A stretch of 64,000 nt of DNA from the NCBI GenBank assembly GCA_030266985.1, contig JAJDJB010000004.1, positions 18,922 to 82,921 of the forward strand, given 5' to 3'. Both the position numbers and the translations under genes were made by a program. The DNA comes from Synergistaceae bacterium OttesenSCG-928-D05. Its GTDB lineage: Bacteria > Synergistota > Synergistia > Synergistales > Synergistaceae. The notes beneath the pieces are model-generated. The model made no database searches, was not told the DNA's origin, and saw only the letters and a program-made list of their open reading frames with translations. Shown piece after piece: positions 31,821 to 40,861 of this stretch (positions are counted from its first letter, which is position 1; every line of letters starts with the position of its first letter).

Positions 31821-33416
31821 TTATCCGAGGATGGTGTGCAGGTCCTCGTCCGCTGTGGTCGTCGGTGCGATGCCAAAGTTCTCCACCAGCACGTTCAATA
31901 CTTCCGGTCCGATGAACGACGGCAGGCTCGGCCCGAGGCGGATATTTTTGATGCCCAGGTGCAGCAGCGTCAGGAGGATGCAGACTGCTTTCTGTTCGTA
32001 CCAGGAGAGTACAAGAGAGAGCGGCAGACCGTTGACGTCCGTCTTGAACGCTTCGGCGAGCGCCACCGCGATGCGGATCGCGGAGTACGCGTCGTTGCAC
32101 TGTCCGCAGTCAAGCAGGCGGGGAATACCTTCGATGTCGCCGAATTCCATTTTGTTGAAGCGGAATTTGCCGCAGGCGAGCGTCAGGATGACGGTGTCTT
32201 TCGGTGCTTTTTCGGCGAATTCGGTGTAGTAGTTGCGTCCCGGTTTCGCGCCGTCGCAGCCGCCGACGAGGAAGAAGTGGCGGATTTTGCCGGCCTGTAC
32301 GAGTTCGATTACCTTCCCGGCCGCACCCATAACCGCATTGTGCGCAAAGCCGATCATGATTTTCTGCTCGGGTGCGTCTTCCGCAAAGCCGGGCGCCGCG
32401 AGCGCCGATTCGATCACGGGCGCGAAGTCCCTGTTTTCGATGTGTTTCACGCCGGGCCATTCAACGAGTCCGCAGGTAAAGATGCGGTCCATGTAGCTCG
32501 GTTTCGGACGCTGGATGCAGTTTGTGGTCATGAGGATCGCGCCGGGGAATTCGTCGAATTCCTTCTGCTGGTCCTGCCACGCGCCGCCGTAGTTGCCGAC
32601 GAGGTGCTTGTATTTTTTGAGTCCCGGGTAAGCGTTGCAGGGCAGCATTTCGCCGTGCGTGTAGATGTTGACGCCTTTGCCTTCGGTCTGTTTCAGGAGC
32701 GCTTCAAGGTCGGCAAGGTCGTGTCCGGAGACGAGAATCGCTTTGCCTTTGATTGGCGTCACGCGAACCATCGTGGGTTCGGGATGGCCGTAGGTGCCCG
32801 TGTTGCCTGCGTCGAGCAGTTCCATGACGCGCAGGTTGACTTCGCCGATTTTCAGGTTGAGCGCGAGCATTGAGTCGACAGTGATGTTTTCATCGAGCAG
32901 GGCCGCCATAGATTCAACGAAGAAGTGGTTGACCGCGTCGTCCTGCTGGCCAAGGACGCGCGCATGGTGCGCATAGGCCGCCGTGCCTTTGAGTCCGTAG
33001 ATCGCAAGCCATTTGAGTCCGCCCAGATCCGCGCCGTATTTTTCGATGTCGTGCATCGGAGAAAGTTCTTTTGCCGAGGCGACCATTTCATCGAGCGTCA
33101 TTGCGTTGCCGCATTGGCAGGCGTCGTTGCAGCCTTCGCCGTTTTCAAGAAAGCTGCGCAGTTCGCGCGTTTCTTTGATGTCGCGTACGATCGTTTCCGC
33201 GTCGAAGTTGACGTTTGTGACGGTCGTGAAAAGGTTGTCGACCACCGTTTTCGCGGCTTCCTTCACCTTATCTTTCCCCAACGCCGTCTTCGAGAGCAGC
33301 ATCGTCTCATGGACGAGCAGGTCCTGCAGGTCCGAGGTTTTTTCGTCTTTGCCGCATACGCCGGCTACTGTACATCCGGTTCCTTTTGCGCGCTGTTCAC
33401 ACTGATAACAAAACAT
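31821..33416 (-). CDS. hcp: Hydroxylamine reductase / hybrid-cluster protein
   Basis: 531 aa. The N-terminal cubane ligands are Cys3, Cys6, Cys15 and Cys21 (CYQCEQRAKGTGCTVAGVC). Hybrid-cluster ligands appear later in CGQCND and ILTLACGKFRFNK contexts. Hcp proteins reduce nitric oxide or hydroxylamine and protect anaerobes from nitrosative stress. It is the third gene of an Rrf2-ferredoxin-hcp operon, 28 bp after the ferredoxin, which is the likely electron donor. Confidence 0.95.
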   Translation of the reverse strand: MFCYQCEQRAKGTGCTVAGVCGKDEKTSDLQDLLVHETMLLSKTALGKDKVKEAAKTVVDNLFTTVTNVNFDAETIVRDIKETRELRSFLENGEGCNDACQCGNAMTLDEMVASAKELSPMHDIEKYGADLGGLKWLAIYGLKGTAAYAHHARVLGQQDDAVNHFFVESMAALLDENITVDSMLALNLKIGEVNLRVMELLDAGNTGTYGHPEPTMVRVTPIKGKAILVSGHDLADLEALLKQTEGKGVNIYTHGEMLPCNAYPGLKKYKHLVGNYGGAWQDQQKEFDEFPGAILMTTNCIQRPKPSYMDRIFTCGLVEWPGVKHIENRDFAPVIESALAAPGFAEDAPEQKIMIGFAHNAVMGAAGKVIELVQAGKIRHFFLVGGCDGAKPGRNYYTEFAEKAPKDTVILTLACGKFRFNKMEFGDIEGIPRLLDCGQCNDAYSAIRIAVALAEAFKTDVNGLPLSLVLSWYEQKAVCILLTLLHLGIKNIRLGPSLPSFIGPEVLNVLVENFGIAPTTTADEDLHTILG

Positions 33417-33444
33417 CTTCTAATTCCTCCCTGTTTTCTTGCGC

Positions 33445-34284
33445 TTATGAAAAGATTTCGCGCGTTTCTAATTTTTTTCCGTTTAACGACAATTTTATTA
33501 ATTTAAGGGTAACCGATGCACCCGATCTTGTAACCGCGTCTTCTACCAGTCTGACGAGTCCGCCACAACACGGAACTTCCATATAGGCAACGTCGACTTT
33601 CCTGATGCCGTTTTTCGTAATAATCTCGCTCAGCTTCTGGATGTAAGGCTCCGTTTCGTCCAATTTCGGACAGCCGACGAGGCAGATTTTCCCCGGCAGA
33701 AGATCCGGGTGGAATCCCGGGTACGCAAACGCCGTGCAGTCCGCGGCGATGAGCAGGTGCGCGTCTTTCAGGTAGGGCGCTTCGGTCGGCACCAGCCTGA
33801 GCTGTACGGGCCAGTTAATGAGTTCCGATTCCTGCGCGCTGCAGCACCCTGTTTTTTCCGCGTGCGCGGCGGGCGCTGCGCCTTTAAGTTCCTGCACCAT
33901 CGATCCGGAGCATCCGCAGGGCAAAGGTCCGTCATGCGCTCCGGCGGCTTTTTCAGCATGCGCGGCTGGCGCGGTTTTTTTGAGTTCCTTGGCCATCGAG
34001 CCCGGGCATCCGCAGGGCAGAGGCCCGTCGTGCCCTTCCGCTGCTTTTTTCGCGGCCATACGCGCTTTTACCGCAGCTTCGTCGTAGGGCGCCGCCTCAC
34101 GCATTTCAAAAGAGATCGCGCCGCGCGGGCACTCGCCGATGCAGTCCCCCAAGCCGTCGCAGTAGCTGTCGCTCACGAGTTTTGCCTTGCCGTTTTCCAT
34201 GATGATCGCGCCTTCGTGGCATGCCTGTGCACAAAGTCCGCATCCGTCACATTTGTCTTCGTCGATTGTTATGATTTTTCTCAT
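33445..34284 (-). CDS. Ferredoxin-type protein with duplicated CGC motif, Hcp partner
   Basis: 279 aa. Two [4Fe-4S] motifs at the start (CDGCGLCAQACH; CDGLGDCIGECP). Then a tandem repeat of about 32 residues, each copy containing HDGPLPCGC-x-GSM and APAAHAEK. The C-terminal half includes further Cys (AADCTAF, LVGCPK, VPCCGG). Proteins of this type accompany hcp in anaerobes and probably feed it electrons. The repeat with its CGC Cys pair may bind extra iron-sulfur or act in redox sensing; that is inference. Confidence 0.8.
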   Translation of the reverse strand: MRKIITIDEDKCDGCGLCAQACHEGAIIMENGKAKLVSDSYCDGLGDCIGECPRGAISFEMREAAPYDEAAVKARMAAKKAAEGHDGPLPCGCPGSMAKELKKTAPAAHAEKAAGAHDGPLPCGCSGSMVQELKGAAPAAHAEKTGCCSAQESELINWPVQLRLVPTEAPYLKDAHLLIAADCTAFAYPGFHPDLLPGKICLVGCPKLDETEPYIQKLSEIITKNGIRKVDVAYMEVPCCGGLVRLVEDAVTRSGASVTLKLIKLSLNGKKLETREIFS

Positions 34285-34305
34285 TTCCCGTTTCTCCTAT
34301 CCGCG

Positions 34306-34719
34306 CTATTCGCCAAAATTTGCAAAATCCGCCAATGTATTTGCCTTGAGCCATGCTCTCGTTTCTTCCGTCATTTTCGAGATGAAATCGCCGAAAATGC
34401 ACTTTTCGCACGCGCACTCGTCGCGCCCGAACACACATCCCGCCGGTTTGAGCGGTCCTTCGATCGCTTCGAAAATTTCAAGGTAGGTCGTTTCGTCGGG
34501 TTTTTTCGCCAGAACAACGCCGCCTTTGGGACCGCGCGTCGTTTGTACTAAACCGGAGCGTGAGAGGCGCTGAATGACCTTCGCAAGATGCGCTTCCGAC
34601 GCCTGCAGCGTTTCCGCCATACCGTGAATCGAGAGAGGCGTTTCTCCCGATGCCGCAGCCAATGCCATCGCATGCAGCGCAAGATATGTCGCTTCTGTAA
34701 AATTGACCGGTCTTGACAT
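34306..34719 (-). CDS. Rrf2-family iron-sulfur transcriptional regulator
   Basis: 137 aa. Winged helix with the recognition region (ASEAHLAKVIQRLSRSGLVQTTRGPKGG). The cluster-binding loop is Cys-rich (CVFGRDECACEKC), so it probably holds an iron-sulfur cluster that senses NO or redox state, like NsrR. The start at 34719 is preceded by AAAGGGG; the frame upstream of it covers the promoter. First gene of the hcp operon, with a palindrome over its own promoter, suggesting autoregulation. Confidence 0.9.
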   Translation of the reverse strand: MSRPVNFTEATYLALHAMALAAASGETPLSIHGMAETLQASEAHLAKVIQRLSRSGLVQTTRGPKGGVVLAKKPDETTYLEIFEAIEGPLKPAGCVFGRDECACEKCIFGDFISKMTEETRAWLKANTLADFANFGE

Positions 34720-34739
34720 GATGTGCCCCTTTCGTATTG

Positions 34740-34755
34740 AGGTATTTAAATACCT
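34740..34755. promoter_or_regulatory. Perfect palindrome at the Rrf2-hcp promoter
   Basis: AGGTATTTAAATACCT, 16 bp, 20 bp before the Rrf2 start. On the minus strand TTGATT, 16 bp, TAAATA forms a promoter whose -10 lies inside it. It resembles an NsrR site with its ATTT/AAAT centre. Confidence 0.75.
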
Positions 34756-35136
34756 TAATTCGCTAATCAAGATTCTATTCCCCTTTGAGCTCAAAAGCAA
34801 TAGGTAAAATTACTGATTGGGAAAATTAAAAACGCAGGCGTTTTTGCCGCCGTTTCGCGGGCGTTATTTTTCCTTGCCGCTTCAATCCTTGCCACAACGT
34901 GCGCCGTGACGCCCGGGATCACGCCAACGCGTGCCGGGGCCACTCAGTTTTTCAATATCCTTCTTTGTATATATGGAATTTACAGGGCGATTATCACTTT
35001 ATAAGTTCTATTGCTCTATTTGTTTTTCCCAATATGGATACATCTGTCAAAAATTACGATATAATGAACGGGTCGCGTGCATCGTTAAAGCGTTATCGGC
35101 GACGCATTCTAAAATGAGAAAAGAAGGTGCATTACA
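34756..35136. other. Intergenic region, Rrf2 to livJ
   Basis: 381 bp. It holds AAAAACGC-AG-GCGTTTTT (34828-34845), a GC-rich stretch with several inverted words (34850-34940) and, near the right end, TATAAT at 35060-35065, a good -10 for livJ. No gene or known riboswitch recognised. Confidence 0.45.
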
Positions 35137-36270
35137 GTGAGATTGGGCAAAAAACTTTTACTGGCATTTTGTATCGTTCTTGTAACAGCCGGATTCGCCA
35201 TGGCGGCGGACGTCGTGAAGATTGGCGTTTATCTTCCGGTTACGGGCGGCAATGCGGTTGGCGGACAGTTGGAGCTTGATGGCGTAAAACTCGCGCATCA
35301 GGAAATGCCGGAGATCCTCGGCAAAAAAGTGGAACTTATCGTTATTGACAACAAGAGCGACAAGGTTGAGGCCGCAAACGCGGTTAAGCGCCTTGTGGAG
35401 AGAGACAAGGTCAACGCAATCATCGGAACCTACGGTTCTTCCCTCGCGATGGCGGGCGGAGAGATCGCCGAGCAGGCAAAGATCCCGATGGTGGGAACTT
35501 CCTGCACAAACCCCCTCGTAACGCAGGGCAAGAAATACGTTTTCCGCGTCTGCTTCATCGACCCCTTCCAGGGAGCCGGTGCGGCGGCGTTCGCGCTTGG
35601 TGACCTGAAAGCGAAGACCGCGGCTATTCTGATCGAAGTCACGGAAGACTACAGCGTCGGCCTCGCGTCTTTCTTCGAGCGCAGCTTCAAAAAGGACGGC
35701 GGCCAAGTCGTCGCGAAGCTGAACTACCAGAAGGGCGACCAGGACTTCACGGCGCAGCTGACGGAAATCATCAGCAAGAACCCCGACGTTCTTTACATCC
35801 CCGCGAACTTTGCGGAGGGCGCAATCATCATGCGTCAGGCAAGCGAGCTCGGCGCGAAGTTTAAGGTCCTCGGCGGCGACGCGATGGACAACCCCGAGAT
35901 CGTAAGCATCGGCGGAAAATCGGTCGAAGGATTCAGCTTCACGACATTCGCGTACGCGCCTGAAATGCCGAACATGAACGCGATCGCGAAGAAATTCACG
36001 GATAACTGGGCGAAAGCGTTCCCCGGCAAACAGCCGAACGCACTGTCCGCAGTCGCTTACGACAGCTATATGCTGATCATGGACGCAATCAAACGCGCGA
36101 ACAGCGACGATCCCGAGAAAATCACGGCAGCGCTCGCAGCCACGAAGGATTTCCCGGGCGTGACGGGCAATACGACGATCAACGCGACGCACGACGCGGA
36201 GAAGTCCGTCGGTATCATGCAGATTAAAGACGGCAAACGTATCTTCCTTACGATCGTTGACCCGAAATAA
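35137..36270 (+). CDS. livJ: Branched-chain amino acid ABC transporter, substrate-binding protein
   Basis: 377 aa periplasmic-binding-protein type I fold. Signal peptide (residues 1-23, AMA-AD). The block VKIGVYLPVTGGNAVGGQLELDG and later GTYGSSLAMAGGEIAEQAKIPMVG are typical of LivJ/LivK. The start is GTG 35137 with AGAAGG upstream. First gene of livJHMGF; likely binds Leu/Ile/Val or another neutral amino acid. A GC-rich hairpin after it should keep its mRNA above that of the membrane genes. Confidence 0.93.
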   Translation: MRLGKKLLLAFCIVLVTAGFAMAADVVKIGVYLPVTGGNAVGGQLELDGVKLAHQEMPEILGKKVELIVIDNKSDKVEAANAVKRLVERDKVNAIIGTYGSSLAMAGGEIAEQAKIPMVGTSCTNPLVTQGKKYVFRVCFIDPFQGAGAAAFALGDLKAKTAAILIEVTEDYSVGLASFFERSFKKDGGQVVAKLNYQKGDQDFTAQLTEIISKNPDVLYIPANFAEGAIIMRQASELGAKFKVLGGDAMDNPEIVSIGGKSVEGFSFTTFAYAPEMPNMNAIAKKFTDNWAKAFPGKQPNALSAVAYDSYMLIMDAIKRANSDDPEKITAALAATKDFPGVTGNTTINATHDAEKSVGIMQIKDGKRIFLTIVDPK

Positions 36271-36297
36271 AATTTTTTCTTCTCGCACAATAATCAT

Positions 36298-36325
36298 GGG
36301 GGCGGGCGGCGCGCCGTCCGCCCCC
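36298..36325 (+). promoter_or_regulatory. Attenuating hairpin between livJ and livH
   Basis: GGGGGCGG / CCGCCCCC around a 12-base GC-rich centre. No T-run follows, so it fits mRNA stabilisation and partial read-through, not a full stop. Confidence 0.65.
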
Positions 36326-36347
36326 ATTCAGGAATGAGGGGCTTCCC

Positions 36348-37241
36348 ATGAATTCTGATATGTTTATCCAGCATTTTTTCAACGCGCTGATGCTGGGCAG
36401 CCTTTATGGTTTGATCGCGATCGGCTACACTATGGTGTACGGTATATTGCGGCTGATTAACTTCGCACACGGCGACATCTTCATGCTCGGTTCCTATTTT
36501 GTCTTTTTCGGCGTAACGGCCTTCCACATGCCGTGGTGGGCAGCTGCACTTTTTTCAATTGTCGCAACGGCTGCAACCGGCATTATGGTAGACAGGGTCG
36601 CATATAGACCGCTGCGTGAGGCGCCCAGAATCTCCGCACTGATCAGCGCGATCGGCGTTTCTTTCTTTATAGAAAATATGTGTCTCGTTCTTTTCACCGG
36701 CGTTCCGAAGCCGATGCCGCGCCTTGAGGCGCTTGTGCAGGTCCTTCAGTTCGGGAATATCAGAATTCTTCCGCTCACGCTGATTGTTCCCGTCGTCTCC
36801 TTCCTTCTGGTTGCGGGTCTTTTATGGATGCTCTACCGCACGAAACCGGGGCTCGCGATGCGGGCGATTTCAAAAGATATCGAAACGACGCGCCTGATGG
36901 GCGTCAAGGTAAACAGAATCATCGCGCTGACTTTTGCGATCGGCTCGGCCCTTGCGGCGGCCGCGGGCATCATGTGGGCGCTCCGCTATCCGCAGATCAA
37001 CCCCTTTATGGGCGTCATGCCGGGCTTTAAGGCGTTTATCGCAGCAGTCTTCGGCGGAATCGGTTCCGTGCAGGGCGCGATGATCGGCGGACTCATCCTC
37101 GGTTTTATGGAGATTATGATCGTCGCATTTTTCCCGGCGCTTTCCGGGTATCGCGACGCGTTCGCCTTCATCCTGCTGATCCTGATCCTCTTCGTGAAAC
37201 CGACCGGGCTGATGGGCGAGAAACTGGAGGATAAGATCTAA
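36348..37241 (+). CDS. livH: Branched-chain amino acid ABC transporter permease LivH
   Basis: 297 aa, about eight membrane helices. Typical LivH blocks: ALMLGSLYGLIAIGYTMVYGI and INFAHGDIFMLG near the start, and GGIGSVQGAMIGGLILG near the end. It forms the channel with LivM. The stop overlaps the livM start (TAATG). Confidence 0.95.
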   Translation: MNSDMFIQHFFNALMLGSLYGLIAIGYTMVYGILRLINFAHGDIFMLGSYFVFFGVTAFHMPWWAAALFSIVATAATGIMVDRVAYRPLREAPRISALISAIGVSFFIENMCLVLFTGVPKPMPRLEALVQVLQFGNIRILPLTLIVPVVSFLLVAGLLWMLYRTKPGLAMRAISKDIETTRLMGVKVNRIIALTFAIGSALAAAAGIMWALRYPQINPFMGVMPGFKAFIAAVFGGIGSVQGAMIGGLILGFMEIMIVAFFPALSGYRDAFAFILLILILFVKPTGLMGEKLEDKI

Positions 37242-38284
37242 TGAAGCATTCAACGAAGATCATCCTCAATATCGCGCTTATCGCCTGTTTCGGCGTGTTT
37301 CTTTTCTGGGCGCAGGGCAACCTCGACGGTTACAAAGTCCAGATTCTTAACCTGATCGCGGTGAATACGATCCTTGCGTTAAGCCTGAACCTGATCTACG
37401 GCTACACGGGCATGTTCTCGCTTGGGCACGCGGGGTTCATGGCGATTGGCGCCTACGTCTGCGCGATTCTGATTTTGCCCGCCGCGCAGAAAGAAATGAT
37501 GTATATCCTGGAACCGGTTATCTGGCCATTCTCCGTGATGCACGCGCCTTTCTTCGCGGCTGTGCTGGCCGCGGGGCTGGTTGCGGCTCTTCTGGGACTT
37601 TTGATTGCGCTGCCCGTACTGCGTCTGGGCGGCGACTATCTGGGCATCGCGACGCTGGGCTTCGCGGAAATTATCCGCATCGTGTTCACGAATATCACCC
37701 CGATCACGAACGGCGCGCTGGGCCTGAAAGGGATTCCCGCGTACGCGAACCTTCCGTGGAACTTTTTCTGGTGCATTCTCACAATCTACGTGATTGTAAA
37801 ACTGCTGTCGAGCAACTTCGGAAACTGCCTGCGCGCGATTCGCGACGACGAGGTCGCGGCGAAGGCGATGGGCATCAATACGTTCCGGTGCAAAGCGATC
37901 TCCTTCGCGGTCGGCGCGTTTTTCGCGGGCGTCGGCGGCGCGCTTATGGGGAGTTTGATCACGACGATCGACCCGAAAATGTTCAACTTCCAGCTGACGT
38001 TTAATATCCTCATGATCGTCGTCGTGGGCGGGCTCGGCTCTATTACCGGCTCCGTCATCGGCGCGGTCGTTATCACAATCCTGCTTGAGTGGCTGCGGTT
38101 CGTAGAATACACCGTCGAGATCGGCTCGTTCGTAATCCCCGGCGTTCCGGGCATGCGAATGGTCATTTTCTCGCTCGTGCTTCTTCTAATTATCCTTTAC
38201 CGCAGAGAGGGAATCATCGGCGGGTATGAATTCAGCTGGGATGATCTCGTTAAAAGAGTAAACGCGAGGAGGGGCCGCAAATGA
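37241..38284 (+). CDS. livM: Branched-chain amino acid ABC transporter permease LivM
   Basis: 347 aa, multi-spanning. LivM blocks: ALSLNLIYGYTGMFSLGHAGF, then RLGGDYLGIATLGFAEI, and the coupling segment RAIRDDEVAAKAMGIN. Overlaps livH by one base and livG by four (ATGA), so translation is coupled. Confidence 0.95.
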   Translation: MKHSTKIILNIALIACFGVFLFWAQGNLDGYKVQILNLIAVNTILALSLNLIYGYTGMFSLGHAGFMAIGAYVCAILILPAAQKEMMYILEPVIWPFSVMHAPFFAAVLAAGLVAALLGLLIALPVLRLGGDYLGIATLGFAEIIRIVFTNITPITNGALGLKGIPAYANLPWNFFWCILTIYVIVKLLSSNFGNCLRAIRDDEVAAKAMGINTFRCKAISFAVGAFFAGVGGALMGSLITTIDPKMFNFQLTFNILMIVVVGGLGSITGSVIGAVVITILLEWLRFVEYTVEIGSFVIPGVPGMRMVIFSLVLLLIILYRREGIIGGYEFSWDDLVKRVNARRGRK

Positions 38285-39069
38285 AAGATCCTGTCCTGAA
38301 GACGACGGGCGTCACGATGAAGTTCGGCGGCCTCACCGCAGTGGAAAAATTCGACATCGCGGTCGAAGAGGGCACCATCTCCAGTCTCATCGGCCCGAAC
38401 GGCGCGGGAAAGACAACCTGCTTCAATATCATAACGGGTTTTTACCGTCCGACATTGGGCAGCGTTATTTTCATGGGGCGCGATATCACCGGCATGAAAC
38501 CGCATCAGGTCTGCGAGGCAGGGATCGCGCGAACCTTCCAGAATATTCGCCTCTTTGCCGGCGGCACCGTACTGCAGAACGTCATGACCGCCTGCTGGGT
38601 GCGCCAGAAATCGCCGTGGTGGTCCGCGCCGCTTTTGCTGCCGGGCGCACTGCGCGAAGAGCGTGAAATGCGCGATAAGTCGATGGAACTGCTCGAGGCG
38701 GTGGACCTTGCACACCTTGCGAAAGAAATCGCGACGGGACTCCCCTACGGCGCGCAGCGGCGTCTTGAAATCGCGCGCGCGCTCGCAACGCAACCGAAAT
38801 TCCTCCTGCTCGACGAGCCTGCCGCTGGAATGAACCCGCAGGAAAGCAGCGAGCTCATGGATTTCATCAGAAAGATACGCGAGCAGTTCAAAATCACGAT
38901 TCTGCTAATCGAACATGACATGAAGGTCGTCATGGGGATTTCCGAATGGATCCGCGTGCTGGACTACGGCGCTTTGATCGCGGAGGGAACGCCGGACGAA
39001 ATCCGCGCGAATCCAAAAGTAATCGAGGCCTACCTGGGCAAGGAGGCGGCCGTTTATGTTAAAAATTGA
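38281..39069 (+). CDS. livG: Branched-chain amino acid ABC transporter ATPase LivG
   Basis: 262 aa. Walker A GPNGAGKTT, Walker B LLLDEPAAGMNP, switch His in LIEHDMKVVM. The signature region reads LPYGAQRRLEIARAL, the usual LivG variant of LSGGQ. It pairs with LivF as the nucleotide-binding dimer and overlaps it by 14 bp. Confidence 0.95.
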   Translation: MKDPVLKTTGVTMKFGGLTAVEKFDIAVEEGTISSLIGPNGAGKTTCFNIITGFYRPTLGSVIFMGRDITGMKPHQVCEAGIARTFQNIRLFAGGTVLQNVMTACWVRQKSPWWSAPLLLPGALREEREMRDKSMELLEAVDLAHLAKEIATGLPYGAQRRLEIARALATQPKFLLLDEPAAGMNPQESSELMDFIRKIREQFKITILLIEHDMKVVMGISEWIRVLDYGALIAEGTPDEIRANPKVIEAYLGKEAAVYVKN

Positions 39070-39760
39070 GAATCTAAAGGTCCGCTACGGCGGCATTCAG
39101 GCAATCCGCGGCATTTCCCTGGAAGTCCCGCTTGGAAAGATCGTCACCCTGATCGGCGCGAACGGCGCGGGCAAGAGCAGCACGCTGCGCTCGATTGCGG
39201 GTTTGGTCAAGTCCAAGTCTGGAACGATCTCCTGGAAAGAAAAAAACATCACGACGATGCTGCCCGAAGAGATCTTAGCGCAGGGCGTGGCGCTCTGCCC
39301 CGAGGGCAGGCGGATATTCCCGCAGCTGACCGTGCTCGAGAATCTGAAGCTCGGCGCTTACATCCGCAGCGACAAGAACGCGGTCGAGGAATCGATCGAA
39401 CGTGCGTTCAAACTTTTCCCCAGGCTAAAAGAACGTTCGTGGCAGAAGGGCGGCACACTCTCCGGCGGCGAACAGCAGATGCTGGCGCTTGCGCGCGCGC
39501 TGATGAGCGATCCTGAACTCCTCATGATGGACGAGCCTTCGCTCGGCCTGGCGCCGCTTTTGGTGGAGGAAGTCTTCCGCGTCATCCGCGAGATCAACAA
39601 AGAGGGCAAGACGGTCCTGCTGGTCGAGCAAAACGCTTTCGGCGCGCTGCAGATTGCCGATTACGCATACGTGCTTGAAGTCGGCGAGATCACGCTGGAG
39701 GGAAAGGGCGAGGACCTGCTCAGAGACGAACGCGTCATCAGCGCTTATCTCGGCGGCTAG
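39056..39760 (+). CDS. livF: Branched-chain amino acid ABC transporter ATPase LivF
   Basis: 234 aa. Walker A GANGAGKSS, signature LSGGEQQMLALARAL, Walker B LLMMDEPSLGLAP, switch region LLVEQNAF. It ends the operon before a terminator. Confidence 0.95.
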   Translation: MLKIENLKVRYGGIQAIRGISLEVPLGKIVTLIGANGAGKSSTLRSIAGLVKSKSGTISWKEKNITTMLPEEILAQGVALCPEGRRIFPQLTVLENLKLGAYIRSDKNAVEESIERAFKLFPRLKERSWQKGGTLSGGEQQMLALARALMSDPELLMMDEPSLGLAPLLVEEVFRVIREINKEGKTVLLVEQNAFGALQIADYAYVLEVGEITLEGKGEDLLRDERVISAYLGG

Positions 39761-39781
39761 CGCTGCCGCACAAAACAAGCA

Positions 39782-39815
39782 AAAATGGGAGACGTTTCTT
39801 ATCTCCCATTTTTTA
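39782..39815 (+). terminator. Terminator of the liv operon
   Basis: AAAATGGGAGA / TCTCCCATTTT with a nine-base loop, then T residues. Confidence 0.88.
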
Positions 39816-39882
39816 TTTGCTTTTTCGCATGTTCAGTGGTAATCTCCGAATATCTAAAACGAAGTGAAAGGAAGCGCATGGA

Positions 39883-40722
39883 ATGGTTCTTTGCTATCAC
39901 AACAACACGTTCGGCCCCGTAGAGGAGTGCCGCCTGCCGGTCACGGACCTCATCATTCAGAGGGGGGTCGGCGTTTTTGAATCGATTCGAACATACGATA
40001 AACACACGTTCGCGATGGGACCGCACTTGGATCGTCTCGCGGAAAGCGCGCGGCTTTCCGGCATCGCAGCCGATAAAATTCTGTCTCAGCTTCCCGATAT
40101 TATTAACGAAGGACTCCGGCACCCTGACGCGCCCGAGGGTGACATGCTTATAAAGCCCTTCGTCACGGGCGGACTCATTAACAACAGAGGCCATTTCCCC
40201 GCGCCCGATTTCTTCGTTATTTTTGAAGAGATGCATCCGATCGCTCCGGAAACAATCAAAAACGGAATCACGCTGCAGCCTAGCTATCTGGAGCGTCCTT
40301 TTCCGCTGATCAAAACAACGTCGTACCTGACCGGTTTGATTCCAATGCGGGATGCGCCGTCAAATGTTTACGAAACGCTCTACTGCTGCGGGGGCGAGAT
40401 TACCGAATCCCTGCGGAGCAGTTTTTATCTTTGTATAGACGGGAAACTCATTACAGCGCCCGTGGGGAAAGTTCTGCGCGGCGTCACGCGTGAAATCATC
40501 CTCACGCTCGCCTCGGAGAACGGCTTCCAGATCGAAGAACGCTGCCCGCACATGGATGAACTTCCAAACGCTCAGGAGGCGTTTATTTCTGGCTCCGCCA
40601 AAGAGGTGCTGTCCGTTGTGAAAGTCGGTACGCAGAAAATCGGACTTGGCCGCCCCGGCCCTGTCGCAAAACACATTCACAAGCTCTTTCTTTCCAACAT
40701 CAGCCGCTGGCTGGACAAGTAA
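39883..40722 (+). CDS. Aminotransferase class IV
   Basis: 279 aa PLP enzyme of fold type IV (branched-chain or D-amino acid aminotransferase, or aminodeoxychorismate lyase). Visible pieces: RGVGVFESIRTYD near the start, the PLP lysine in LIKTTSYLTG, and GEITESLRSSFYLCIDGKLITAP, a variant of the usual TE-x-SN-x-F motif. The exact substrate cannot be set. Its place after liv suggests branched-chain amino acid catabolism. AAAGGAAG precedes the ATG. Confidence 0.82.
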   Translation: MVLCYHNNTFGPVEECRLPVTDLIIQRGVGVFESIRTYDKHTFAMGPHLDRLAESARLSGIAADKILSQLPDIINEGLRHPDAPEGDMLIKPFVTGGLINNRGHFPAPDFFVIFEEMHPIAPETIKNGITLQPSYLERPFPLIKTTSYLTGLIPMRDAPSNVYETLYCCGGEITESLRSSFYLCIDGKLITAPVGKVLRGVTREIILTLASENGFQIEERCPHMDELPNAQEAFISGSAKEVLSVVKVGTQKIGLGRPGPVAKHIHKLFLSNISRWLDK

Positions 40723-40736
40723 AAATCGCAGGATAC

Positions 40737-40764
40737 AAACGGCCGCCTTTGCGCGGCCGTTTTG
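40737..40764 (+). terminator. Terminator of the aminotransferase gene
   Basis: AAACGGCCGC / GCGGCCGTTT with a six-base loop, 14 bp after the stop. Confidence 0.85.
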
Positions 40765-40861
40765 CTTTATCAAAGTTTTACGTAAGGCACGGTGCAAAAA
40801 GCATACTTTTACGGTACAATCTTGCATGCAAAAAATAGTACCGGCAGAGGTGTAAAAAATT

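Noticed and set aside
34899..35117. 72-aa frame before livJ
   Set aside because: Lies across the promoter region of livJ; no ribosome-binding site.
35158..36327. 389-aa minus-strand frame opposite livJ
   Set aside because: Shadow of livJ; no recognisable domain.
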